Positions 25,046-32,051 of a DNA stretch of 35,688 nucleotides are shown piece by piece. The DNA comes from Nocardiopsis xinjiangensis YIM 90004 (GTDB taxonomy: Bacteria; Actinomycetota; Actinomycetes; Streptosporangiales; Streptosporangiaceae): positions 1-35,688 of the forward strand of contig NZ_ANBE01000018.1 in assembly GCF_000341145.1 (NCBI RefSeq), given 5' to 3'. Within the stretch, counting starts at the first letter, position 1, and every line of letters begins with the position of its first letter. The position numbers and the translations under genes are program-made. The notes under the pieces were generated by a model. The model saw only the letters and a list, made by a program, of their open reading frames with translations. It did no database searches and was not told where the DNA came from.

Positions 25046-25075
25046 TGCGTACGCACGCTCCCAAGTGCGTACGCA
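25046..25075. promoter_or_regulatory. Two identical 10-bp palindromes spaced exactly 20 bp
   Basis: TGCGTACGCA occurs at 25046-25055 and again at 25066-25075; each is a perfect palindrome and their centres are 20 bases apart, two helical turns on the same face of DNA. They lie about 90 bases before the first gene of the relic integrated element. This is the layout expected for a dimeric repressor, for example of the GntR/KorSA kind used by actinomycete integrative elements. The rest of 24867-25162 shows no gene. Confidence 0.55.
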
Positions 25076-25162
25076 ACTCGTCGGTGGCGGAGTGAGCGCA
25101 AAACGCCATCCCGGTCCCCTGGAGGGTGAGGCGTTCGATGACCAAGACCGACACCACATCCC

Positions 25163-26008
25163 ATGGCCTTCACACCCCGACCGGCCACGCGCGTTCTGCT
25201 CCTGGACGGTAGCCCCGGCGCCACCACGGTGCTGTTGCTGAGCGCCCATCACGTGCTGGACCGGATCGACCACGTCCTCTACGCCGACACCGGCCTCTAT
25301 CCCGCCTCAGCCGAGCGCTACCTCAAGCACCTCCACGCCCTGTGCCAGCAGGCCGGCGCCGAACTGGTCCGAGCTGATGCCACCGAGCTGGCCGAGCGCG
25401 CCTGGGCCGAGAGCCCGAGCCCGTTGCCCCTGTTCACCCTTGCCCGGGACGGCACGGCGGGGCGCCTGCCCAACGCGTGCGCCGGCACCCAACTGCTGGC
25501 CCTGACCGACCACCTACGCAGCTGGGGCGACGAACAGCCGCACGAAAAGGTGGAGGTGGTCCTGGGCCTGGGCGCCGAGTACGCCCACCGGGTGCCCCGT
25601 GCGGCCACCTGGCCACAGCGCCTACGACCGGACTACCCCCTCTTCGACCTGGGCTGGCGCGACCGGGACTGCGTCGCGTTCAACCACCACCACGGCATCG
25701 GCGTCCGGGGCCTGGCCTGCCTGGGGTGCCCGGAGCGCTCCGATGCCGACTGGGCCGAACTGCGCGCCACCGACCCCGGCGCCTGGGACGAGGCCGTGGC
25801 CCTGGATACGGCTGTGCGGCACCACACCACCGACACCGCGACAAACGGCATGCCGCCCGCCCAGACCGGCTACCTCCACCACGCGTGCCGCCCCTTGGGC
25901 GGCATCGACCTGCCGCCGGAACAGGAAGGCCCGGTGCCGGGGTGCCTGCCGCGCGTCTGCCGTGGACAGCGCCCAGGCAGCTTCGGAAATGGGGGTGATC
26001 ACGCATGA
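25163..26008 (+). CDS. PAPS-reductase-like (PP-loop superfamily) protein of the relic element
   Basis: This 281-residue protein resembles the phosphoadenosine-phosphosulfate-reductase-like family common on actinobacterial phages and integrative elements. It has RVLLLDGSPGATTVLLLS at the PP-loop position, then HVLYADTGLYPASAERYLKH, PLFDLGWRDRDCV, the paired cysteines of ACLGCPERSDADW and TGYLHHACRPL. The PP-loop, normally SGGxDS, is degenerate (SPGATT), so ATP pyrophosphatase activity is doubtful. The ATG at 25163 has no ribosome site. An ATG at 25138 with GGTGAGG 6 bases upstream opens another frame that runs into this gene, so a frameshift near the N-terminus is possible. Its substrate is unknown. 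Confidence 0.7.
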   Translation: MAFTPRPATRVLLLDGSPGATTVLLLSAHHVLDRIDHVLYADTGLYPASAERYLKHLHALCQQAGAELVRADATELAERAWAESPSPLPLFTLARDGTAGRLPNACAGTQLLALTDHLRSWGDEQPHEKVEVVLGLGAEYAHRVPRAATWPQRLRPDYPLFDLGWRDRDCVAFNHHHGIGVRGLACLGCPERSDADWAELRATDPGAWDEAVALDTAVRHHTTDTATNGMPPAQTGYLHHACRPLGGIDLPPEQEGPVPGCLPRVCRGQRPGSFGNGGDHA

Positions 26009-26067
26009 GCGACCCGGTCCACGACCACACAAATGAGCGCCGATACCACGGGCAAGGAGGAACAGCG

Positions 26068-26166
26068 ATCATCCAGCACCCGGCACGAGCCACCTCGGGA
26101 GGGGGTTCGATCGGATCGCTGTGCACCGGCTACACAGGCCTGGACATGGGTGTGGCCGCCGCACTC
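26068..26166 (+). pseudogene. N-terminal stub of a DNA (cytosine-5) methyltransferase-like gene
   Basis: The sequence SIGSLCTGYTGLDMGVAAAL is the SAM-binding motif I of C5-type DNA methyltransferases found on actinobacterial mobile elements (usually SLCTGYGGLDLGV). The coding match stops after about 30 residues; the catalytic PC and ENV motifs are absent. A strong AAGGAGG sits 7 bases before an ATC codon where an ATG would be expected. Confidence 0.55.
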
Positions 26167-26226
26167 GAAGAAGAGGCCCACCTGTCGCAGGCGGCGACCG
26201 CCCGACCTTCGACTCACCCGAAGGAG

Positions 26227-26249
26227 GCGCGTGTGCACGCACGCGCGCA
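26227..26249. repeat. 23-base alternating purine-pyrimidine tract
   Basis: From 26227 to 26249 every step alternates purine and pyrimidine (GCGCGTGTGCACGCACGCGC then GCA). It contains GTGCAC and CGCGCG cores, a composition prone to left-handed Z-DNA. It lies in the gap 26167-26318 between the methyltransferase stub and the excisionase; nothing else is recognisable there. Confidence 0.5.
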
Positions 26250-26318
26250 AAGACGGCCCACGCCGGCGGCATGCCGCGGTACTGAACACGGAACCCCGGT
26301 ATGGGCAAGGGGTACCGG

Positions 26319-26635
26319 ATGAGTAAGCGGCACACACCCTCGACGCGGCGCGGCACCGGCGTCCCAGAACAGGACCAGTGTGAGTACTCTGCAAGCTCTG
26401 GCGAGCGGCGTGATGCGGCTGCGAACACGCCTGTGGAGGTGTTCACCCCCAAGAGGCTGCCGCCCTGCTCAAGGTCCCCGAATCCTGGCTGCGCAAGCGC
26501 GTCTCCGCGCGTCAGGTGCCCTGCACCTTCATCGGCAAGCACCTGCGCTTCAGCTCTAGCGACCTTGAGCAGATCATCCGCGCCGGACACCGTGCCCCCG
26601 CCTCCGGGCGCGCTCGCCGTGCAACGCCGGAATGA
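26319..26635 (+). pseudogene. xis: Excisionase (HTH_17/MerR-like) with a one-base deletion
   Basis: From ATG 26319 (AAGGGG 6 bases upstream) the frame reaches VEVFTPK at 26433-26453. The expected continuation EAAALLKVPESWLRKRV then ARQVPCTFIGKHLRFSSSDL is found one frame over and ends at TGA 26633. One G is missing in AAGAGGCTG (expected AAG GAG GCT). No start codon exists in the second frame, so the 3' part cannot be made alone. The winged-helix pattern is that of small excisionases that pair with tyrosine recombinases; the integrase gene starts 20 bases later. Confidence 0.75.
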
Positions 26636-26654
26636 ACCAACAGAAGGAGTACAG

Positions 26655-27863
26655 ATGGCTTACGCCGAACGGCTCGCCCGAACCTGGCGGGCCCGCTTCA
26701 AGAAACCAGACGGCACCTGGGCGTCCAAGTCCGGATTCGACACCAAGGAAGCGGCCCTGAACTGGGGCCAGGAGCAAGAAGCTGAGGTGCGGCGCCGCAC
26801 CTGGATCTCGCCCCAGGAGCGGGAGGTCCCCTTCGGTGACTTCGCCGAACAGTGGCTCGTCCAGGCGCGTCTGTCGGAGACCACCCGGGACAAGTACCGC
26901 TCCTACCTCGACAACCACCTGCGTGAGCAGTGGGGACACTGGCCCTTGATCAGCATCTTCAACAGCCATCTCGACGTCCAGGCCTGGGTCAACGAGCTGC
27001 ACGAAGAGTTGTCCGAGCCGAGTGTGTCCTCGGTCTTCGCCCTCTTCTCCACGATCCTCAACGTGGCGGTGCGCGCCCGCAAAATCCCCGCCAACCCCTG
27101 CCACGGGATCCGGGTCTCCTCCGGCTCCTACGAGGCCGACCGGCAGGTAGCCACCCCCATGCAGGTGGTGCGCGCGGCCATGCGGTTGCACCACACCTTC
27201 GGTCGGACGGGGTTCGTGCTGGCGCTGATGAACGCCTACACCGGGGCACGCTGGTCGGAGCTGGTGGCCCTGCAAGCCCATGAGTACGACGAGGTGAACA
27301 GGGCCGTGCCGGTGCGCACCCCGTTGCGCGAGTCCGGCGGCAAGATGAGCAAGGCGGCCCGGCCCAAGACCCCGGCGGGCAAGCGGTGGCTGCACCTTCT
27401 CGGCTTCCTCAACGCCCTCTACACCGATCTGATCGCCCAGAGCGAGACGGAATCGGTGTTCACCGGCGCGCACGGGGGAGTGCTACGCCGGGGCAACTTC
27501 CGCTCCCGATTCTGAAGGCCAGCCTGGGACGGTGTTTCCGACAGCGCTCAGGCGTGGTTGCGCTCACCGATCCTGCCGGGTTTCACCTTCAACGAGGGGT
27601 GCCATACCCACCGCACGTGGTTGGCCGAGGACGGGGTCCCGGAAGTGGCTCGGGCAGCGAGACTGGGGCACCGGATGCCGGGGATGGCCAACGTCTACGA
27701 ACACGTCACCCCAGAGATGCGGGAACAGGTACTGACCGTGCTGGAGCGGAGGTGGCAAGCAAGTGTTGGCGCGCTGGGCCCGGGTGAGCGGGACCGGTTG
27801 ATGGAGATGCTCCCGCGGCTGGGTGAGTACTACCCTGTGGAGAGCGAGAAGAAGGCTTCCTGA
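26655..27863 (+). pseudogene. int: Tyrosine recombinase (integrase), inactivated
   Basis: ATG 26655 has AAGGAG 5 bases upstream. Residues 1-60 form the AP2-like arm-binding region (WRARFKKPDGTWASKSGFDT), 60-160 the SAM-like core-binding domain and the rest the catalytic domain with the first arginine in AYTGARWSELVAL. TGA at 27513 interrupts the same frame (SRF-stop-RPAWDG, probably Trp originally). The frame continues to 27863 with FTFNEGCHTHRTWLAEDG, RLGHRMPGMANVYEHV (nucleophile Tyr) and a normal C-terminus. In the box II motif HxxR, histidine is replaced by Asn and arginine by Cys. Both defects argue for a dead enzyme. It lies about 100 bases from a tRNA-Val 3' end, the classical attachment position. 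Confidence 0.85.
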
Positions 27864-27922
27864 GGGTGGGGATGCAAGATCATCTCCAGATTCTCTCCAT
27901 GACCGAAGCCGAGAAAATCTGA

Positions 27923-27944
27923 AGAGGACCGTTGGACGGCCTCT
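27923..27944 (-). terminator. Terminator of the tRNA operon
   Basis: On the minus strand, 27944-27936 and 27932-27923 form a 9-bp stem with one bulged base around a TGG loop (27933-27935). A T-rich tail reading TTCAGATTTT follows. It lies 16 bases past the CCA end of tRNA-Val. Confidence 0.6.
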
Positions 27945-27962
27945 GACCTGCAGAAGCTGTGG

Positions 27963-28036
27963 TGGGCGATACAGGATTCGAACCTGTGACCTCTACCGTG
28001 TCAAGGTAGCGCTCTAACCAACTGAGCTAACCGCCC
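27963..28036 (-). tRNA. tRNA-Val (GAC)
   Basis: The 74-nt cloverleaf is complete: acceptor GGGCGGT/ATCGCCC (one mismatch), D-arm TAGCTCAGTTGGTTAGAGC, anticodon loop TTGACAC giving GAC, and T-arm with GGTTCGAATCC. CCA is encoded next to it (27962-27960). It is the last tRNA of the minus-strand cluster and borders the integrase relic, so its 3' half is the probable attB. Confidence 0.97.
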
Positions 28037-28062
28037 TCATCGGAGGGTGATGAGGAACATGG

Positions 28063-28134
28063 AGCCGGAGACGGGATTCGAACCCGTGTGCAGGGATTTG
28101 CAGTCCCTTACCTAAGCCACTCGGACACTCCGGC
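28063..28134 (-). tRNA. tRNA-Cys (GCA)
   Basis: The 72-nt gene has acceptor GCCGGAG/CTCCGGC, discriminator U as required for tRNA-Cys, anticodon loop CTGCAAA (GCA), T-arm GGGTTCGAATCCC, and an encoded CCA (28062-28060). Confidence 0.97.
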
Positions 28135-28184
28135 CTGCGAAACACGCCGGGAACCGGTGGCCGACCCCCATGCGGGCCTCGTCG

Positions 28185-28257
28185 AGCGGACGACGGGACT
28201 CGAACCCGCGACTTTCACCTTGGCAAGGTGATGCTCTACCAGCTGAGCTACGTCCGC
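28185..28257 (-). tRNA. tRNA-Gly (GCC), copy 1
   Basis: The 73-nt gene has acceptor GCGGACG/CGTCCGC, anticodon loop TTGGCAA (GCC) and T-arm GGGTTCGAGTCCC. No CCA is encoded. It differs from the copy at 28333-28405 by one base in the T-arm loop. Confidence 0.97.
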
Positions 28258-28332
28258 GCGCTGGGAACCCGTGGGCTCCCTTGCCCGGCCAGACTACACC
28301 CTCTCGTGGAGGGCTTCGACCAGCCGATCTCG

Positions 28333-28405
28333 AGCGGACGACGGGATTCGAACCCGCGACTTTCACCTTGGCAAGGTGATGCTCTACCAGCTGAGCTACG
28401 TCCGC
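28333..28405 (-). tRNA. tRNA-Gly (GCC), copy 2
   Basis: Same acceptor and anticodon (GCC) as the neighbouring copy; the T-arm reads GGGTTCGAATCCC. No CCA is encoded. It is the promoter-proximal tRNA of the four-gene minus-strand cluster; the 28406-28562 gap holds its upstream region. Confidence 0.97.
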
Positions 28406-28562
28406 GCGGCGAGCGTTGGGGCTTCCGGTCGGGGCCTTCCGCCTCGCTCGCTGCGGTTAGAACTCTAGCCCATACACGGGTCGAGTGCGAAATCGGCGCT
28501 GTGGAGAGGTCCCCGGGGCCGGGGCGGCCCCACCGAGGCCCGCCCCGGAGGCATTGCCCGCG

Positions 28563-28991
28563 TCAGTTCTCCGCGTGCGCGGAGGAAGGCATGTCCGGTC
28601 GAGGGGGAGCGGACAGGTACTGGCCGACCCGCTCGATGACCTTGTTCATCTCGTAGGCGATCAGGCCCACATCGCTGTCGGACTCCGACATCAACGCCAT
28701 GCAGGCACCGTCGCCGGCGGCAGCGACGAACAGGAAGGCCTCGTCCATCTCGATGATGCTCTGGCGGATGTTGCCGGCGGAGAACTGTTTGCTGGCTCCG
28801 CCCGCGAGGCTGTGCAGTCCCGAGGCGATCGCCGACAGATGCTCGGCCGCGGAACGGTCGAGGCCGCTGGAGGTCGCCATGAGGAGGCCGTCGGTGGACA
28901 GGACGACGGCGTGCTGGGTCCCGGGTGCGCGGGTGAGCAGGTCGTCCAGCAGCCAGCTCAGTTCTCCGCGGGTGGTGCTCGGTGGGGTCAT
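28563..28991 (-). CDS. Roadblock/LC7-domain protein (orphan CvnB-like)
   Basis: This 142-residue protein has a single Roadblock/LC7 domain (residues 8-115) with LSWLLDDLLTRAPGTQHAVV, LSTDGLLMATSSGLDRSAAE and SIIEMDEAFLFVAAAGDGAC, followed by a disordered Pro/Ser tail. In actinomycete conservons CvnB works with a histidine-kinase-like CvnA, DUF742 protein CvnC and GTPase CvnD; none of these flanks it here. It is therefore an orphan member, perhaps a MglB-like GTPase partner acting in trans. ATG 28991 is preceded by AAGAGAG. It is convergent with nothing: the tRNA cluster lies downstream on the same strand. Confidence 0.9.
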   Translation of the reverse strand: MTPPSTTRGELSWLLDDLLTRAPGTQHAVVLSTDGLLMATSSGLDRSAAEHLSAIASGLHSLAGGASKQFSAGNIRQSIIEMDEAFLFVAAAGDGACMALMSESDSDVGLIAYEMNKVIERVGQYLSAPPRPDMPSSAHAEN

Positions 28992-29373
28992 GTCTCTCTT
29001 CGCTCTGTCCGTGGGCGGGCGTGGTGGGTCGCGCGGGGAGGATGCCCGGTGTGGTGGGGCAGCACCGGTTGCTTTCCACCATCCCCGCGTAAGCGTTGCC
29101 CGGATGATAGTCATTCGTAACTTATCCCTGTCCGGCCCACAACATGGCACGGGCGGACCGTCCCCATCTCCCGTATCCCTGACCAGTGGGGACGATCGGC
29201 ACAACCGGAGTCGGGGCGGGCGCCGGCGGCCAGTGGTGGACAGGGCCCTTGCCAAGGGGGTGGTACTGCAGGTAAAGCGGGGGTTCCCCGCAGGGGCGGT
29301 CGCCCCCTCCGGGGTGGGAAGATCTGGGTCTGGTTGCTTCGACCAGTGCGGATGACCGATGGAGGGGTGTGCA
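28992..29373. promoter_or_regulatory. Divergent intergenic region, Roadblock gene / aminotransferase
   Basis: These 382 bases separate two divergent genes. An AT-richer patch around 29100-29130 (GATAGTCATTCGTAACTTAT) is the most promoter-like segment, with TATCAT on the minus strand about 115 bases before the Roadblock start. No convincing paired hexamers, repeats or small gene were found. Confidence 0.3.
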
Positions 29374-30216
29374 ATGAAGGTGTGGATCGCGGGCGCGGGC
29401 TTCGGCCGGGGCGCCGTCGTGGACCAGGCCGAGGCGCGTGTGTCCGCTGTGGACCACGGGATCACGGTGGGCGACGGGGTTTTCGAGACGGTGCGGGCGA
29501 CCGGCGGACGCCCCTTCGCGCTGACCCGCCACCTGAAGCGCCTGGCCCGTTCGGCCGAAGGACTGGGGATGGCGGAGCCGGACCTGGACCTGGTCGCCGA
29601 CGGGGTCGCCCGAGCCATCGCCGCCAACCCGGAACTGGACGACGCACGTGTGCGCATCACGGTGACCGACGGAGCCGGGCCGCTGGGTTCGGACCGCATC
29701 CCGGGCGAGCAGACCGTGATCGTGGCCCTGGGCGGCTTCCCGGCCATCCCCGAGCAGACCGACGTGGTGCTCTCGCCGTGGCCGCGCAACGAGTTCGGGG
29801 CGTTGGCCGGTCTCAAGACCACCTCGTACGCGGACAACGTGCGCGCCCTCGCGTACGCGCGCGCACGGGGAGGAAGCGAGGCGATCTTTCCGAACGTGAG
29901 CGGGAACCTGTGTGAGGGCACAGGAAGCAACATCTTCGTGGTGCTGGACGACCGTCTGGTCACACCGCCGCTGTCGTCGGGGCCCCTGGCCGGCATCACG
30001 CGCGAGCTCGTCCTGGAGTGGTACGGCGCCGAGGAGGAGGATGTGCCGATGGAGCGCCTTCCGGAGATCACCGAGGCTTTTTTGACCTCCACCGGGCGCG
30101 ACGTACAGCCGATCACGCACATCGACGGCCGACAGGTCTCCGCCGAGCCCGGCCCGATCTCGCGCAAGGCCCGGGAGGTCTTCGCCGAGCACGCCGCCCG
30201 CCACAGCGACCCCTGA
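29374..30216 (+). CDS. Aminotransferase class IV (4-amino-4-deoxychorismate lyase / branched-chain-type)
   Basis: This 280-residue PLP protein of fold type IV has DHGITVGDGVFETVRATGGR near residue 28, the PLP lysine in GLKTTSYADNVRAL near 149, SGNLCEGTGSNIFVVLDDRL near 180 and PLSSGPLAGITRELVLEW near 200. Members include PabC (makes p-aminobenzoate for folate), IlvE and D-amino-acid transaminases. The short length and the SNIF/GxTR pattern fit PabC-like proteins, but specificity is uncertain. GGAGGGG lies 7 bases before ATG 29374. It is convergent with ssgB across a 24-bp stem terminator. Confidence 0.87.
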   Translation: MKVWIAGAGFGRGAVVDQAEARVSAVDHGITVGDGVFETVRATGGRPFALTRHLKRLARSAEGLGMAEPDLDLVADGVARAIAANPELDDARVRITVTDGAGPLGSDRIPGEQTVIVALGGFPAIPEQTDVVLSPWPRNEFGALAGLKTTSYADNVRALAYARARGGSEAIFPNVSGNLCEGTGSNIFVVLDDRLVTPPLSSGPLAGITRELVLEWYGAEEEDVPMERLPEITEAFLTSTGRDVQPITHIDGRQVSAEPGPISRKAREVFAEHAARHSDP

Positions 30217-30230
30217 CCGCCTCGGGGTCC

Positions 30231-30281
30231 GAACACGAACAGGGGGCGGCGCACGGAGTGCGCCGCCCCCTGTTCGTGTTC
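30231..30281. terminator. Perfect 24-bp bidirectional hairpin terminator
   Basis: Bases 30231-30254 are the exact reverse complement of 30258-30281, with a GGA loop. The outer arm begins GAACACGAACAGG. It lies between the convergent aminotransferase (ends 30216) and ssgB (ends 30296) and can serve both. Confidence 0.9.
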
Positions 30282-30295
30282 CGGTGCGCTCCGGC

Positions 30296-30715
30296 TCAGG
30301 CCAGGTAGCGCTCGATCTCCTCGTCCAGGTCCACGTAGGTGGTCTCCTGGCCGGCGGGGACGATCTCGTAGGTGCGGTGCAGGAACTCCGCCAGCGGGGA
30401 CACGTGGGTGTCGAACTCGGCCTGCCCGAAGGGGGAGGAGAGCGCGATGCTGACGCTGCGTTCGCCGCTGTCGTCCTTCGAGGGCCACACGCGGACGTCA
30501 CCCTCGCCGACAGGGCGTACGATCCCGACCGTGAGCAGTTCACGGGCGAAGATCCATTCGACGGGCTCGTCCTCGCCGGTGTGGAAGGCCACGCGGATCG
30601 CGTAGGGATCGCCGGCGCTGTAGTCGAGCCGCGCGGCCAGCGGGACCGAGGTGCGCTCGGGGACGACGAGCCGCAGGCCCAGCTCGGCGGTGGCAGTTGT
30701 GTCGCTACTGTTCAT
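30296..30715 (-). CDS. ssgB: SsgB-like sporulation and cell-division protein (SsgA family)
   Basis: This 139-residue protein matches the SsgA-like (SALP) family, found only in morphologically complex actinobacteria. Hallmarks are LGLRLVVPERTSVPLAARLD near residue 15, DPYAIRVAFHTGEDEPVEWI near 37, GDVRVWPSKDD near 75 and the end EEIERYLA. In Streptomyces SsgB, with SsgA, positions FtsZ at future sporulation septa. Its length and closeness to thrS and a PGPGW protein agree with the ssgB region of Streptomyces. ATG 30715 is preferred (AAGAGG 10 bases upstream); a TTG three codons earlier is too close to that site. Confidence 0.92.
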   Translation of the reverse strand: MNSSDTTATAELGLRLVVPERTSVPLAARLDYSAGDPYAIRVAFHTGEDEPVEWIFARELLTVGIVRPVGEGDVRVWPSKDDSGERSVSIALSSPFGQAEFDTHVSPLAEFLHRTYEIVPAGQETTYVDLDEEIERYLA

Positions 30716-31185
30716 GTTCGCCAAACCTCTTCTTGTCCGGCCCTGCTGTGCGGCGCGGGTCGGTGGTGCCGTCTCACTGGCTCCAACGCGGTGGTCCGCG
30801 GATCATGACGTGAGTACGGAGACTTTCTTCGGTCAGTGGGACCGGTTCCTCGGGTCCGTGGTCCGGGCCCGTGCGCCGCAGGGCGGCTCCAGATCCTTCG
30901 TCACTGTAATGACCAGGGGAAACCAAAGATTTCCCCATATTGGGTGTCCCACGTCACGGATTGGTCATGTCGTGGGGTCCTCGAGGGGTGCTGTTTGGGC
31001 GCGAACCGCCTCGCGAGCGGGACTTCGGGGTCTCCTGGTGGGGTCTTGACCCGCTTCACGAAGTATTTAGTGACCTCCATCACACTACGAGGTTCGCCCG
31101 TGCGGCTCCGGGTGGAACGAGCACCCCGAAACATGCGTTAGAGTTTTACATGTCCGACCGAGAGGCCGGGCGGAGCAGCAGCTCG
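30716..31185. promoter_or_regulatory. Long upstream region of ssgB with an inverted repeat
   Basis: No gene is supported in these 470 bases. GGGGAAA (30916-30922) and TTTCCCC (30930-30936) form a perfect 7-base inverted repeat with a 7-base spacer, about 200 bases before ssgB. AT-rich patches at 30905-30950 and 31055-31080 stand out. Near the right end TAGAGT (31139-31144) is a possible -10 box for tRNA-Val, 41 bases before it. The size suggests extensive developmental regulation of ssgB (inference). Confidence 0.35.
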
Positions 31186-31259
31186 GGGCGATTAGCTCAG
31201 TTGGCTAGAGCGCATCGTTCACACCGATGAGGTCACTGGTTCGAGTCCAGTATCGCCCA
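31186..31259 (+). tRNA. tRNA-Val (CAC)
   Basis: The 74-nt cloverleaf has acceptor GGGCGAT/ATCGCCC, D-arm TAGCTCAGTTGGCTAGAGC, anticodon loop TTCACAC (CAC) and T-arm CTGGTTCGAGTCCAG. No CCA is encoded. A perfect terminator follows 10 bases later. Confidence 0.97.
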
Positions 31260-31268
31260 CAAGTAGGG

Positions 31269-31306
31269 AGCCGGGTCACCGTTCGAGACGGTGTCCCGGC
31301 TTTTTT
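31269..31306 (+). terminator. Rho-independent terminator of tRNA-Val
   Basis: AGCCGGG plus CACCGT (31269-31282) pairs with ACGGTG plus CCCGGCT (31288-31301), with one T/T mismatch and a TCGAG loop, followed by six T residues. It is one of the few textbook U-tract terminators in the window. Confidence 0.92.
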
Positions 31307-31363
31307 CCGTGCGCGGTCGAGTCGGTGCCCACGTGTGTGCCCGGGTGCCACGGAACGTGGCCC

Positions 31364-31792
31364 TCAGCTCGGGTCCGGGTCGGCGTCCTTGTCCGGGGAC
31401 GTCCGGTCCTTGGCGGCCCTGCGCTCCTGGCGGCGGCGCATGTACTCGTCCTTGCGGCGCTCGGCGTACTGCTCGGCGCGCCGAGCCCAGGTCCGCGCCG
31501 GCTTCAGCAGCCGGTGCGCCCACCGGAATTCCGTGCTCAGGATGAGCAGCCCCGACAACAGGGCCGCGACGCCGGGGCCGGGGGTCACGAGGAAGACGAC
31601 GCCGGCCAGGGCCACGACCGTGCCCGCGGTGCCGACGAGGACGCGCCAGGGAAGGTGCAGGGCCGGGTGGGTGTGCATCCGTCGGCGGAAGAGCCGGAGC
31701 CGGGCCCGCAACCGCCGCCAGCGGCGGCGGTGCACATGGTGCACCGCTGTTCTCTCCGGCGGCGGGTGCTCGTGGGGTGGGCTCGAAGACAT
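31364..31792 (-). CDS. PGPGW-family (TIGR02611) small membrane protein
   Basis: This 142-residue protein has a very basic N-terminus ([20 protein letters not shown]) and two closely spaced hydrophobic segments ([19 protein letters not shown] and [16 protein letters not shown]) joined by the family motif TPGPG. A basic, Arg/Glu-rich C-terminal helix ([20 protein letters not shown]) follows. The family is conserved in actinobacteria, often near ssgB and thrS, and has no established function. The helical tail suggests a coiled coil on the cytoplasmic side. The start has only a weak ribosome site. Confidence 0.85.
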   Translation of the reverse strand: MSSSPPHEHPPPERTAVHHVHRRRWRRLRARLRLFRRRMHTHPALHLPWRVLVGTAGTVVALAGVVFLVTPGPGVAALLSGLLILSTEFRWAHRLLKPARTWARRAEQYAERRKDEYMRRRQERRAAKDRTSPDKDADPDPS

Positions 31793-32003
31793 GCGCTCAC
31801 ATTCAGTCGAAGCCGGTGGACGGTCGTGACGGCTGCGGAGAAGATCGACTTCTGTCGATTGTCACTGATCTTCTGGCCGTGATCAACGCTCTTCAATGTC
31901 GACCTAATCCTGCTTTGACCTATTTCATCTGCTGCGGACACATACGGCCGACGAGGTGTCTGTGGGCAGCCGAGCAGCACGCCACGGCGGAGCCGATAGC
32001 ATC

Positions 32004-32051
32004 GAAGGAGCACGCCCCGCCCCTACAACGCCGGGGAAGGCGTGCACCTTC
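32004..32051 (+). promoter_or_regulatory. Structured leader hairpin upstream of thrS
   Basis: GAAGGAGCACGCC (32004-32016) pairs with GGCGTGCACCTTC (32039-32051) with one A/A mismatch. A CCCC/GGGG stem lies inside. It ends 20 bases before the thrS ribosome site. The stem alone is not followed by a U-tract, so it could be an attenuator-like, RNA-stability or translational control element. The rest of 31793-32079 holds no gene. Confidence 0.45.

Noticed and set aside
27960-28036. A second attachment site (duplicate of the tRNA-Val 3' end) inside the window
   Set aside because: Reading leftward I found no other copy of the T-arm/acceptor sequence outside the true tRNAs, so no att pair is claimed.
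28185-28405. The two tRNA-Gly genes as a mobile-element direct repeat
   Set aside because: The repeats are full cloverleaf tRNA genes with one T-arm difference; ordinary gene duplication explains them.
28992-30543. Long minus-strand frames across the aminotransferase
   Set aside because: The plus-strand class IV aminotransferase has its PLP lysine and ribosome site; the antisense frames are compositional.
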